Assembly: GCA_036015235.1 (NCBI GenBank)
Contig: CP107926.1
Span: 2,794,001 to 2,858,000, forward strand
DNA from: Streptomyces sp. NBC_00433
GTDB taxonomy: Bacteria; Actinomycetota; Actinomycetes; Streptomycetales; Streptomycetaceae
Direction: 5' to 3'
DNA: 64,000 nt
Part shown: piece by piece, positions 47,719 through 56,404 of the stretch
How positions within the stretch are numbered: the stretch's first letter is position 1
Layout of the letters: every line of letters starts with the position of its first letter
Program-made: the position numbers and the translations under genes
Notes under the pieces: model-generated
Database searches by the model: none
Told to the model about the DNA's origin: nothing
The model's input: the letters and a program-made list of their open reading frames with translations, nothing else

Positions 47719-48304
47719 GGCGCAGCCGCAGCCTGCGTACGGTGCGCCGCCGGCGCGTTCGACCACCTCCGCGAAGATCGTGGTGGCCGGCGGGTTCGGC
47801 GTGGGCAAGACGACCTTCGTCGGTGCCGTGTCCGAGATCAACCCGCTGCGTACCGAAGCGGTGATGACCTCGGCGTCGGCCGGGATCGACGATCTGAGCC
47901 ACGTCCAGGACAAGACCACCACGACGGTGGCCATGGACTTCGGCCGGATCACGCTCGACGACGACCTGATCCTCTACCTGTTCGGCACCCCGGGCCAGGA
48001 CCGCTTCTGGTTCATGTGGGACGACCTGGTGCGCGGCGCGATCGGCGCCGTGGTGCTGGTCGACACCCGGCGGCTCGCGGACTGCTTCCCCGCCGTGGAC
48101 TACTTCGAGAACAGCGGCCTGCCGTTCGTGATCGCGCTCAACGGCTTCGACGGCCACCAGCCCTACCGGCCCGAGGAGGTGCGCGAGGCCCTGCAGATCG
48201 GGCCCGAGGCACCGATCATCACCACGGACGCCCGCCACCGCGGCGAGGCGAAGAGCGCGCTCATCACCCTGGTAGAGCATGCGCTGCTGGCACGGCTCAA
48301 ATAA
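47699..48304 (+). CDS. cvnD1: Conservon small GTPase CvnD1
   Basis: A 201-residue Ras-like GTPase of the bacterial Mgl/Cvn type. P-loop GGFGVGKTTFVGAV, switch region VMTSASAGIDDL, G3-like LILYLFGTPGQDRFWFMWDD with GTPGQ in place of DTAGQ, and G4 ALNGFDGHQP in place of NKxD. The N-terminus is about 30 residues of Gln/Pro/Ala. GTG 47699 lies inside cvnC1 (20-bp overlap) after GAGAGG. CvnD proteins bind GTP and communicate with CvnB and CvnA. A terminator-like hairpin follows at 48343. Confidence 0.94.
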   Translation: MDFGSSRAQPQPAYGAPPARSTTSAKIVVAGGFGVGKTTFVGAVSEINPLRTEAVMTSASAGIDDLSHVQDKTTTTVAMDFGRITLDDDLILYLFGTPGQDRFWFMWDDLVRGAIGAVVLVDTRRLADCFPAVDYFENSGLPFVIALNGFDGHQPYRPEEVREALQIGPEAPIITTDARHRGEAKSALITLVEHALLARLK

Positions 48305-48625
48305 AGCGTGCCGCCGGCAACTTGCCACGTCGAAGGCCATGGGGGCCGGTTGTGTCGTCGGACACGGCCGGCCCGCCTTCATAACGTTTCGACAGACTTT
48401 CCGAAGGCTGAGAACACGGCTCGCGCTCAGGCGATGCCGCAGCGCGCACACTATTGGGCGGCTACGCCTGGCTTTGCACCCTTCGCCGCTTCCGCTTCCC
48501 GCCGGACGCGTGTACGTGCGCCGGTGCCGGACGTTTGGCCAGTACCCCCTTCGCGTGCTGGAATTCGCAGAACCCGAGAGTAGTAACGGCCTTTGTTGTG
48601 CCGTCGCCGAGAGGTTGTTGGTCCA
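48305..48625. other. Gap between the two conservons with terminator and cvnA2 promoter
   Basis: These 321 bp hold a hairpin terminator (48343-48374). Further on, TGGAAT (48559-48564) and TAGTAA (48581-48586) are 16 bp apart and could be the -35 and -10 of cvnA2, 40-67 bp before its start. The 12-mer GTGCTGGAATTC at 48555-48566 is shared with the cvnA1 leader. Confidence 0.5.
48343..48374 (+). terminator. Terminator after cvn1
   Basis: A 14-bp stem (48343-48356 with 48361-48374, two G-T pairs) with a GTCG loop, 38 bp after the cvnD1 stop codon. No T-run. Confidence 0.7.
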
Positions 48626-51600
48626 GTGAGGAACACGAGGCGAGCCGAAGCGGGTGCGCAGCACGGCCCGCGGGGGAATTTCACGCCGCCGCAGCGCGCC
48701 GGGGGCGGTCACGCGGACCGGGTGGCGGAGGTTCACGCGCTGCCGGATCCCGGCGGCCGTTTCAGCCTGCGCAACTGGCGGGTGGCCACCCGGCTGAACG
48801 CGATCCTCCTGATACCCGTGCTCGTCGCCCTGGTCTTCGGCGGCTTCCGGGTCAAGAGCTCGGTGGACACCTGGAACCAGGCCGACGACGCGGTGCGCAC
48901 CGCCGACCTCGTCAGGTCCGCGGCGACGTACAGCAACGCACTGATCAACGAGCGGGACCTCACCGCGGTTCCGCTGCTCGCGGGCAAGCGCACCGACCCG
49001 GCCGTCACCACCTCGCGGGCGGCCACCGACGCCGCCGCCCAGGCCTTCGACGCCGCCGCGGCCCGGATGCCGCACGAGGCGGGCCTGGAACGCCGGATGG
49101 CCAACTTCCGCAGCGTGGAGCCGGAGCTGGCCAACCTCCGCAAGGCCGCCTACACCCGCCAGCTCTCCGGTGTGCAGACCGAGGAGTGGTACGTCAAGAT
49201 CCAGCACCCGCTGATGGAGCTGGCCAACGAACTGGGCTACGGCACCAGCAACATCACCGCCTACGGCCGTACGCTCTACGCCGTCTCGCTGTCGAAGGCC
49301 GCCGAGTCGCTGACCCGGTCGATCGGCATGCACATCCTGGTCGAGAACAGCCCCTCGCCGACCGAGCTGGCGCTGCTCAAGACCTCGCTCGGCTCCTACC
49401 AGTACCTGGAGGGCATCGCCCTCGAGGAATACAACGGCGGCGGCACCGCGGCCGATGTGCAGAACCTCAAAGACGCGCAGAACGCCGCGCTGCAGAAGGG
49501 CCGCGACCAGACCGCGGCGGCCAAGGACAAGGCGGTCGCCGCCGGGCAGGCCTTCGTGGTGCCGCCCGAGCTGACCAAGATGGTCACCGAGATCGCCACC
49601 CCGGGCCGCACCACCGCCCAGCTCCAAGCCGAGGGCATCACCCCGGCGTCCTACTTCGCGGCCTCCACGCTGTCCTTCGACGCCTACCGCAGCGTCGAGG
49701 TGAAGCTGGCCGACCAGGCCGCGGGCGACGCGTCGAAGATCGCCTCCAACGCCAAGCGGGACGCGATCGCCAACTCCGCGATCGTGGTGGTCGCGCTGAT
49801 CATCGCCTTCATCGTGGCCGGCATGATGGCCCGCTCGATGAGCCGCAGCATGCGGCGGCTGCGCAGCGCGGCCTTCGAGATCGCCGAGACCCGGCTGCCG
49901 GGCCTGGTCGACCAGCTGTCGCGCACCGACCCGGGCCGGGTGGACACCTCGGTGGCGCCGATCCCGATCAACACCCAGGACGAGATAGGCGAGGTCGCCC
50001 GCGCCTTCGACCAGGTGCACCGCGAGGCGGTCCGGCTGGCCGCCGAGCAGGCGCTGCTGCGGGGCAACGTCAACGCGATCTTCACCAACCTCTCGCTGCG
50101 CAACCAGGGCCTCATCCAGCGCCAGCTCACTCTGATCACCGAGCTGGAGAACAACGAGGCGGACCCGGACCAGCTGGAGAGCCTGTTCAAGATGGACCAC
50201 CTCGCCACGCGCATGCGGCGCAACGGCGAGAACCTGCTGGTGCTGGCGGGCGAGGAGCCGGCCAGGCAGTGGAACCAGGCGGTGCCGCTGGTGGACGTGC
50301 TGCGGGCGGCGGCCTCCGAGGTGGAGGCCTACGACCGCATCGAGCTGGTCGGCATCCCGGACAGCGACATCCACGGCAGCGCGGTCAGCGACCTGGTGCA
50401 CCTGCTGGCCGAGCTGCTGGAGAACGCCACCACCTTCTCGTCGCCGCAGACCAAGGTGCGGGTGACCGCGACCCGGCTGCCGGACGGCCGGGTGATGATC
50501 GAGATCCACGACAAGGGCATCGGGCTGACCGCGGAGGACTTCGCGGACATCAACCACAAGCTGGCCGAGCCGCCCACGGTGGACGTGGAGATCGCCAAGC
50601 GGATGGGCCTCTTCGTGGTCGGCCGGCTGTCCGACCGGCACGGCATCCGGGTGCAACTGCGGCCCTCCGGCGAGCAGGCAGGCACCACGTCGCTGGTGAT
50701 GCTGCCGGAGCCGATCACCCACGGCGGTGGCGGAGACGACGAACTGGCTGACGGCGAGGGCGACTTCACCGTGTCGCGGATCGTGCCCGAGGCCCCGGAG
50801 GAGCCCGCGCAGGCCGGCCCTTACGAGGTCGCGGAGCTGGGCCGGCGCACCGCCGCGGAGCTGGGCTTCGACGACTCGCGCTACGAGCAGCCCGCGGCGA
50901 TCGAGGCGGAGGGCGCCCCGGCGCTCGACCCGGTGGGCCGCTCGCTGCGCCGCGAGGGCCGCAGGGCGCAGCTGGAGGCGGCGGTCTCGGCCGACGCCGA
51001 GGACGGCCGGCAGCCGTACGAGCAGGCGCCGTTCGAACAGCAGCCGCAGGGCTCCTACGACCCGCAGCAGCCGTTCGAACACCCGCAGGGCCCCGGCGGG
51101 CCGGCGGAGCAGGTCCAGGAAGGCCCCTACGAGCCCCGCAGCGGCTACGAACCCGCTGGTTCGTACGACCAGAGCTTCGACACCGGTTACCAGCAGCAGA
51201 CGTACGAGCAGGGCTTCCAGGGCGGCTACGCCCAGCAGGGCTATCCGGCGCAGCAGGAGGGCGCTCCGTACGCGCAGAACGGATTCTTCGCGCAGTCGTA
51301 CGGAGCGCGCGACGATCAGCCCGAGATGGTCTACGACCCGGGTTACGACCGCGACTTCGGTTCCGGCGACTTCAACGGGCTCCCCGAGCAGCCGTCCGAG
51401 AGCGTAGGCTCCCCCTCGCTGACGGACGCCGGACTGCCGCGCCGGGACCGGACGCCCCGCAATTCACCTCAGGATCAGCCGGCTCAGGAGTCGCCCGAGC
51501 CTCAGAACAACCCGCAGCCGGACTCGTCCGGGTGGCGGTCGAACAACGACGAGAACTGGCAGCGGGCCGAGTCGGTCCGCGAGCCGAAGGCAGGCGGGGT

Positions 51601-51826
51601 CACCCCCTCCGGCCTGCCACGGCGGGTGCCCAAGGCCAATCTGGTCCCGGGTACCGCGACGCAGACCCCGCAGGGTGGCCCACAGGTCTCCCGCGCACCC
51701 GAGGACGTCCGCGGCAGGTTGAGTAACCTGCGGCGTGGCGTCCAGCAAGGGCGCACTGCTGGAACTGACACGAACGGACAGGCCACCGACCGCAACTTCG
51801 GCGGCCCCCAGAACCAGGAGCGCTAA
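48626..51826 (+). CDS. cvnA2: Conservon sensor-kinase-like protein CvnA2
   Basis: A 1066-residue paralogue of CvnA1. TM1 about 56-75 (ILLIPVLVALVFGGFRV), a helical sensor domain, TM2 about 384-405, HAMP, and the LFKMDHLATRMRRNGENLL helix with a candidate phospho-acceptor histidine. The HATPase motif LLAELLENATTFSS is near residue 596, the same position as in CvnA1. The tail (370 residues) is Gln/Tyr/Pro/Asp-rich without the 26-residue repeats and ends with VREPKAGGVTPSGLPRRVP and VRGRLSNLRRGVQQGR, shared with CvnA1. GTG 48626 lies 11 nt after GAGAGG. The cvnB2 TTG start is 1 bp after its stop codon. Confidence 0.88.
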   Translation: MRNTRRAEAGAQHGPRGNFTPPQRAGGGHADRVAEVHALPDPGGRFSLRNWRVATRLNAILLIPVLVALVFGGFRVKSSVDTWNQADDAVRTADLVRSAATYSNALINERDLTAVPLLAGKRTDPAVTTSRAATDAAAQAFDAAAARMPHEAGLERRMANFRSVEPELANLRKAAYTRQLSGVQTEEWYVKIQHPLMELANELGYGTSNITAYGRTLYAVSLSKAAESLTRSIGMHILVENSPSPTELALLKTSLGSYQYLEGIALEEYNGGGTAADVQNLKDAQNAALQKGRDQTAAAKDKAVAAGQAFVVPPELTKMVTEIATPGRTTAQLQAEGITPASYFAASTLSFDAYRSVEVKLADQAAGDASKIASNAKRDAIANSAIVVVALIIAFIVAGMMARSMSRSMRRLRSAAFEIAETRLPGLVDQLSRTDPGRVDTSVAPIPINTQDEIGEVARAFDQVHREAVRLAAEQALLRGNVNAIFTNLSLRNQGLIQRQLTLITELENNEADPDQLESLFKMDHLATRMRRNGENLLVLAGEEPARQWNQAVPLVDVLRAAASEVEAYDRIELVGIPDSDIHGSAVSDLVHLLAELLENATTFSSPQTKVRVTATRLPDGRVMIEIHDKGIGLTAEDFADINHKLAEPPTVDVEIAKRMGLFVVGRLSDRHGIRVQLRPSGEQAGTTSLVMLPEPITHGGGGDDELADGEGDFTVSRIVPEAPEEPAQAGPYEVAELGRRTAAELGFDDSRYEQPAAIEAEGAPALDPVGRSLRREGRRAQLEAAVSADAEDGRQPYEQAPFEQQPQGSYDPQQPFEHPQGPGGPAEQVQEGPYEPRSGYEPAGSYDQSFDTGYQQQTYEQGFQGGYAQQGYPAQQEGAPYAQNGFFAQSYGARDDQPEMVYDPGYDRDFGSGDFNGLPEQPSESVGSPSLTDAGLPRRDRTPRNSPQDQPAQESPEPQNNPQPDSSGWRSNNDENWQRAESVREPKAGGVTPSGLPRRVPKANLVPGTATQTPQGGPQVSRAPEDVRGRLSNLRRGVQQGRTAGTDTNGQATDRNFGGPQNQER

Positions 51827-51827
51827 G

Positions 51828-52250
51828 TTGAGTCCGATGAGCCAGGCGGCACAGAACCTGAACTGGTTGATCACCAACTTCGTGGACAACACCCCCGGGG
51901 TGTCCCACACCGTGGTGGTCTCCGCCGACGGCCTGCTGCTCGCGATGTCCGACGGATTCCCCCGCGACCGCGCCGACCAGCTCGCCGCCGTAGCCTCCGG
52001 CCTGACCTCGCTCACCGCCGGAGCCTCCCGCATCTTCGAAGGCGGCAGCGTCAACCAGACCGTCGTCGAGATGGAACGCGGCTTCCTCTTCATCATGTCC
52101 GTCTCCGACGGCTCCTCCCTGGCCGTACTCGCCCACCCCGAGTGCGACATCGGCCTCGTCGGCTACGAAATGGCCCTGCTCGTCGACCGCGCAGGCACCG
52201 TCCTCACCCCCGACCTCAGGGCCGAACTCCAGGGCAGCCTGCTCAACTAG
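51828..52250 (+). CDS. cvnB2: Conservon Roadblock/LC7 protein CvnB2
   Basis: A 140-residue Roadblock/LC7 protein differing from CvnB1 only at residue 3 (Pro for Ala) and in the last three residues (LLN against LMH). DNA from 51835 to 52237 is identical to 46794-47196. The TTG at 51828 with AGGAG upstream mirrors cvnB1. It should partner CvnD2 and, given the identity, could equally bind CvnD1, allowing cross-talk between the two conservons. Confidence 0.95.
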   Translation: MSPMSQAAQNLNWLITNFVDNTPGVSHTVVVSADGLLLAMSDGFPRDRADQLAAVASGLTSLTAGASRIFEGGSVNQTVVEMERGFLFIMSVSDGSSLAVLAHPECDIGLVGYEMALLVDRAGTVLTPDLRAELQGSLLN

Positions 52251-52347
52251 CTCAACTTGCTCAACCAGCGAACGGGCGTGCGGACGGCGCCCTGGCCTCT
52301 CCCAGAGGTCCGGGCGGTGCGTCGCAGCCGTATCAGGAGGAGGACTC

Positions 52348-52911
52348 GTGAGCACGTCTCCCGGCGCAGAGCCGTATGGCAGCCCGCACCAGCCGCCTGT
52401 GAACCCGTACTACCCGTCGGCGCCCGCGCCGGAGCCAGAACCCTACCGGCCGCCCCGGCAGCCGCCAATCCAGCCGTACCAGCCGCCGCAGGCGCCTCCC
52501 CCGCAGGCCCCGCGCGGCGGCGGCCGGGGTGCGGCGGGCGGCGGGACCGGCGGCCGGCGCTCCCAGACGCCGAGCGGATTCGTACGCCCGTACGCGATGA
52601 CCGGCGGCCGCACCAGGCCGCGCTACCAGCTCGCCATCGAGGCACTGGTCAGCACCACCGCGGAACCCGAGCGGCTGCGCGGGCAGCTGCCGGAGCACCA
52701 GCGGATCTGCCTGCTGTGCCGGGAGGTCAAGTCGATCGCGGAGATCTCCGCGCTGCTGACGATCCCGCTCGGTGTGGTCAGGATCCTGGTGGCGGACCTG
52801 GCCGAGGCCGGCCTGGTCACGATTCACCAGCCCGGCGGCGACGAGGCCGCGGGCGGACAGCCAGATGTGACACTGCTTGAGAGGGTGCTCAGTGGACTTC
52901 GGAAGCTCTAG
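52348..52911 (+). CDS. cvnC2: Conservon DUF742 protein CvnC2
   Basis: A 187-residue DUF742 protein, 50 residues longer than CvnC1 because of a Pro-rich N-terminus (QPPIQPYQPPQAPPPQAP) ending in a Gly/Arg patch. The conserved part VRPYAMTGGRTRPRYQLAIE through DVTLLERVLSGLRKL is close to CvnC1. The GTG at 52348 follows AGGAGGAGG. Its last 20 bp overlap cvnD2. Confidence 0.93.
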   Translation: MSTSPGAEPYGSPHQPPVNPYYPSAPAPEPEPYRPPRQPPIQPYQPPQAPPPQAPRGGGRGAAGGGTGGRRSQTPSGFVRPYAMTGGRTRPRYQLAIEALVSTTAEPERLRGQLPEHQRICLLCREVKSIAEISALLTIPLGVVRILVADLAEAGLVTIHQPGGDEAAGGQPDVTLLERVLSGLRKL

Positions 52912-53470
52912 CGGCCCGGCCCGCGCCACTACTTCCGCGAAAATCGTGGTGGCGGGCGGATTCGGCGTGGGCAAGACCACGTTCGTCGGTGCCGTGTCGG
53001 AGATCAACCCGCTGCGCACCGAAGCCGTGATGACCTCCGCGTCGGCAGGCATCGACGACCTGACGCACGCGCCCGACAAGACCACCACGACGGTGGCCAT
53101 GGACTTCGGCCGGATCACCCTGGACCAGGACCTGATCCTCTACCTGTTCGGCACCCCGGGCCAGGACCGCTTCTGGTTCATGTGGGACGACCTGGTGCGC
53201 GGCGCCATCGGCGCGATCGTGCTGGTCGACACCCGGCGACTGGCGGACTGCTTCCCCGCCGTGGACTACTTCGAGAACAGCGGCCTGCCGTTCGTGATCG
53301 CGCTCAACGGCTTCGACGGCCACCAGCCGTACGGCCCCGAGGAGGTGCGCGAGGCCCTGCAGATCGGGCCCGAGGCACCGATCATCGTCACCGACGCCCG
53401 CCACCGCGGCGAGGCGAAGAGCGCGCTCATCACCCTGGTGGAGCACGCCCTGATGGCCCGGCTGCGCTAG
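52892..53470 (+). CDS. cvnD2: Conservon small GTPase CvnD2
   Basis: A 192-residue Ras-like GTPase. P-loop GGFGVGKTTFVGAV, LILYLFGTPGQDRFWFMWDD and ALNGFDGHQP as in CvnD1. It is shorter at the N-terminus (about 12 residues before TTSAKIVVAGG). The 3' part of the gene from about 53210 is much closer to cvnD1 than the 5' part is. GTG 52892 overlaps cvnC2 by 20 bp. It is convergent with accE across a perfect 23-bp hairpin. Confidence 0.94.
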   Translation: MDFGSSSGPARATTSAKIVVAGGFGVGKTTFVGAVSEINPLRTEAVMTSASAGIDDLTHAPDKTTTTVAMDFGRITLDQDLILYLFGTPGQDRFWFMWDDLVRGAIGAIVLVDTRRLADCFPAVDYFENSGLPFVIALNGFDGHQPYGPEEVREALQIGPEAPIIVTDARHRGEAKSALITLVEHALMARLR

Positions 53471-53496
53471 CTCGGAATCCCGCGCGGCGCCCCTGC

Positions 53497-53546
53497 GCAA
53501 TGGACGAAGCCCCGCACCTCGAAAGGTGCGGGGCTTCGTCCATTGC
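53497..53546. terminator. Perfect 23-bp bidirectional terminator between cvn2 and accE
   Basis: Arms 53497-53519 and 53524-53546 are perfectly complementary over 23 bp with a CGAA loop. It lies 26 bp past cvnD2 and 17 bp past the end of accE on the other strand. Confidence 0.93.
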
Positions 53547-53563
53547 GGGCGCTACGGGGTCGG

Positions 53564-53767
53564 TCAGCCCTGCCAGGAGTGCGGCGGGCGGAAGCCGGGG
53601 GTGCGCTCCAGGCGCCGCCAGGCGGCGGTGGACCTGAGGGGCAGTCCGGGGGCGCTGTCGGTGCCGGCCGCGGCCCGGGCGAGCAGGATCGCCGTGATGG
53701 CGGCCAGCTCCTCGGGGGCGACGTGGCCCTTCTCGACTCGCACGAGGGAAGCAGCGGGTGTGCTCAC
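53564..53767 (-). CDS. accE: Acyl-CoA carboxylase epsilon subunit AccE
   Basis: A 67-residue accessory subunit that activates the Streptomyces acyl-CoA carboxylase (AccB beta plus biotinylated AccA). Typical core: RVEKGHVAPEELAAITAILL, a disordered middle, then WRRLERTPGFRPPHSWQG. GTG 53767 has GGAG 6 nt upstream and is preferred over the in-frame ATG at 53779, which lacks a site. accB ends 14 bp upstream on the same strand. Confidence 0.93.
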   Translation of the reverse strand: MSTPAASLVRVEKGHVAPEELAAITAILLARAAAGTDSAPGLPLRSTAAWRRLERTPGFRPPHSWQG

Positions 53768-53781
53768 AGTGGTCTCCATGG

Positions 53782-55365
53782 CTACTGGGGAGGATTGCCG
53801 TGCTTACGCGACGGTAGATCCGCGTGCTTGGTGCGGAGCATGGACAGCGAGCTGATCAGTACCTCGCGGGTCTGTGCCGGGTCGATGACGTCGTCCACCA
53901 GGCCGCGCTCGGCGGCGTAGTAGGGGTGCATCAACTCGGCCTTGTACTCCTTGACCATGCGGGCGCGCATGGCCTCGGGGTCGTCGGCGTCGGCGATCTG
54001 CCGGCGGAAGATGACGTTGGCCGCGCCCTCCGCGCCCATCACCGCGATCTCGTTGGTCGGCCACGCGAAGGTCAGGTCGGCTCCGATGGACTGGCTGTCC
54101 ATCACGATGTACGCGCCGCCGTAGGCCTTGCGCAGGATCAGCGAGATCCTCGGGACGGTGGCGTTGCAGTACGCGTAGAGCAGCTTCGCACCGTGCCTGA
54201 TGATCCCACCGTGCTCCTGTGCCACCCCGGGGAGAAAGCCGGGGACGTCCAACAGGGTGATGATCGGGATGTTGAACGCGTCGCACATCTGCACGAACCG
54301 CGCCGACTTCTCCGACGCCTCGATGTCCAGCACACCCGCCAGCGACGCCGGCTGGTTGGCCACGATGCCCACGACCTGGCCGTCGAGCCGCGACAGGGCG
54401 CAGATGATGTTCGTGGCCCAGCGCTCGTGGACTTCGAGGTACTCCCCGTCGTCGACGATCTCCTCGATGACCTTGTGCATGTCGTACGACCGGTTGCCGT
54501 CCGCGGGGACCAGGTCCAGCAGGACGTCGCCGCGGCGGTCGGCCGGGTCGTGGCACTCCACCGCCGGGGGGTTCTCGCGGTTGTTCTGCGGCAGCAGCGA
54601 CAGCAGGTAACGGACCTCTTCGAGGCAGGTCTGCTCGTCGTCGTAGGCGAAGTGCGAGACCCCGGAGACCGAGGAGTGCACGTCCGCGCCGCCCAGACCG
54701 TTCTGCGAGATCTGCTCACCGGTGACGGCCTGGACGACGTCCGGGCCGGTGATGAACATCTGCGAGGTCTCGCGGACCATGAACACGAAGTCCGTCAGCG
54801 CCGGTGAGTAGGCCGCGCCGCCCGCGCACGGGCCGAGCATCACGCTGATCTGCGGGATGACGCCGGAGGCGCGGGTGTTGCGCTGGAAGATCCCGCCGTA
54901 GCCGGCGAGCGCCGAGACGCCCTCCTGGATCCGGGCGCCCGCGCCGTCGTTGAGCGAGATCAGCGGGGCGCCGGCCGAGATGGCCATGTCCATGATCTTG
55001 TGGATCTTCTGGGCGTGCGCCTCGCCGAGCGCGCCGCCGAAGATCCGGAAGTCGTGGGCGTAGACGAAGACCGTCCGCCCGTGGACCGTGCCCCAGCCGG
55101 TGACCACACCGTCGGTGTACGGCCGCTTGGCCTCCAGGCCGAAACCGGTCGCCCGGTGCCGCCGCAGCGGCTCCACCTCGCGGAAGGAGCCCTCGTCCAG
55201 GAGCAGGTCGATCCGCTCCCGCACCGTCAGCTTGCCCTTGGCCCGCTGCGCCTCGGTCGCCTTCTCGCTCGGCCCGCGGACCACCTCCGCACGGATGGCG
55301 TGCAACTCCGCCACCCGCCCGCGAGCGTCGTTCACCTCTGCGGGCACCTCTTGCGATGTGGTCAT
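53782..55365 (-). CDS. accB: Acyl-CoA (acetyl/propionyl) carboxylase beta subunit AccB
   Basis: A 527-residue carboxyltransferase with two crotonase-like halves: AHDFRIFGGALGEAHAQKIH and LGPCAGGAAYSPALTDFVFM in the N half; VANQPASLAGVLDIEASEKS, DVPGFLPGVAQEHGGIIRHG and KAYGGAYIVMDSQSIGADL in the C half. It transfers carboxyl groups from biotin to acetyl- or propionyl-CoA, giving malonyl- and methylmalonyl-CoA for fatty acids and polyketides. In Streptomyces specificity depends on a residue near DVPGF; the Asp here is the form usually linked with dual acetyl/propionyl use (recalled, not tested). ATG 55365 (MTTSQEVPAEVND). Confidence 0.94.
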   Translation of the reverse strand: MTTSQEVPAEVNDARGRVAELHAIRAEVVRGPSEKATEAQRAKGKLTVRERIDLLLDEGSFREVEPLRRHRATGFGLEAKRPYTDGVVTGWGTVHGRTVFVYAHDFRIFGGALGEAHAQKIHKIMDMAISAGAPLISLNDGAGARIQEGVSALAGYGGIFQRNTRASGVIPQISVMLGPCAGGAAYSPALTDFVFMVRETSQMFITGPDVVQAVTGEQISQNGLGGADVHSSVSGVSHFAYDDEQTCLEEVRYLLSLLPQNNRENPPAVECHDPADRRGDVLLDLVPADGNRSYDMHKVIEEIVDDGEYLEVHERWATNIICALSRLDGQVVGIVANQPASLAGVLDIEASEKSARFVQMCDAFNIPIITLLDVPGFLPGVAQEHGGIIRHGAKLLYAYCNATVPRISLILRKAYGGAYIVMDSQSIGADLTFAWPTNEIAVMGAEGAANVIFRRQIADADDPEAMRARMVKEYKAELMHPYYAAERGLVDDVIDPAQTREVLISSLSMLRTKHADLPSRKHGNPPQ

Positions 55366-55458
55366 GCAACGACAGTACGAGCCGCGGGCCGAAAAACGGC
55401 CCATCGACTTCGTACAGTGTCCGTCGCCGCTTCATGGCGGATCCCGACAGAAGCACAC

Positions 55459-55499
55459 AACGGCGGGGTTCCGCTTCACTGCCGCGGCACCCCGCCGTT
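55459..55499 (-). terminator. Terminator after the CoA-ester lyase pair
   Basis: A perfect 11-bp stem (55459-55469 with 55489-55499) with a 19-nt loop lies just beyond the stop of the downstream lyase gene and before accB. Confidence 0.7.
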
Positions 55500-55534
55500 C
55501 ATCCGCCGCCCTCGGGCGACACACGCCCGTAACG

Positions 55535-56404
55535 TCAGCGGCCCTCGACGGCGGCCGCCAGTGCCAGCACCCGCCTGGCCTCCTCGACATGCAGGTTCTC
55601 GATCATCCTGCCGTCCACGGTGACCACCCCGCGGCCCTGTGACGTGGCCTGATCGAAGGCTTCGATGATCCGCCGGGAGCGTTCGACGTCCGCCGCGGCG
55701 GGGGCGAAGATCCGGTTGCAGGGCTCCAGTTGGCGGGGGTGGATGAGTGTCTTCCCGTCGAAGCCGAGCTGCCTGGCTTGGAGGGATTCCGCTTCGAAGC
55801 CGGACAGATCCCGCACGTCGTTGTAGACACCGTCCAAGATGACCTTATCCGTGGCGCGGGCCGCGAGCAGGGCCATGGACAGGGCCGTGAGCAGCGGCGC
55901 CCGGCCCGGGACGTGCTCGGCGTGCAGTTCCTTGGCCAGGTCGTTGGTGCCCATGACCAGAACGGTCAGCCGCTCGGAGGCCGCGGCGATCCGCCGGGCG
56001 TCGAACATCGCGGCGGGCGTCTCGATCATCGCCCAGACGGCCGTACGGTCGGGAGCGCCGGCCGCCTCCAGCGCGGCCACCACCGCGGCCACCGTCGCCG
56101 GGTCGTCCACCTTGGGCACCACGACCGCGTCCGGCCCCGCCTCGGCCGCCGCCCGCAGGTCGTCGGCGTGCCAGGGGGTGCCGGGCGCGTTGACCCGGAT
56201 CGTCACCTCGCGGTGGCCGTAGGCGCCGCTCGCGGCGGCCGCGGCGACCCGGTCCCTGGCCTCCTTCTTCGCGTCGGGGGCGACCGAGTCCTCCAGGTCG
56301 AGGATCAGGGCGTCGGTGGGCAGGGTGCGGGCCTTCTCCAGGGCGCGCTCGTTGGCACCGGGCATGTAGAGGACCGAGCGGCGGGGACGGGGGGTGTCGG
56401 TCAT
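55535..56404 (-). CDS. HpcH/HpaI-CitE family CoA-ester lyase (second of pair)
   Basis: A 289-residue TIM-barrel protein of the citrate lyase beta / malyl-CoA lyase family. Motifs: [40 protein letters not shown] (Mg-binding), [30 protein letters not shown] and [15 protein letters not shown]. Members cleave malyl-, methylmalyl- or citramalyl-CoA or hydrolyse malyl-CoA. The ATG overlaps the upstream lyase stop by 4 bp (ATGA). The exact substrate is not decided. Confidence 0.88.
   Translation of the reverse strand: MTDTPRPRRSVLYMPGANERALEKARTLPTDALILDLEDSVAPDAKKEARDRVAAAAASGAYGHREVTIRVNAPGTPWHADDLRAAAEAGPDAVVVPKVDDPATVAAVVAALEAAGAPDRTAVWAMIETPAAMFDARRIAAASERLTVLVMGTNDLAKELHAEHVPGRAPLLTALSMALLAARATDKVILDGVYNDVRDLSGFEAESLQARQLGFDGKTLIHPRQLEPCNRIFAPAAADVERSRRIIEAFDQATSQGRGVVTVDGRMIENLHVEEARRVLALAAAVEGR

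Noticed and set aside
47696..51082. A 1128-codon minus-strand frame across cvnD1 and cvnA2
   Set aside because: Same reason; it spans an intergenic terminator and two known genes.
46794..52237. The duplicated cvnB as an assembly duplication
   Set aside because: Flanking sequence on both sides of each copy is different, and each copy lies in its own complete operon. A collapsed or duplicated contig would not give this, though only long reads can exclude it fully.
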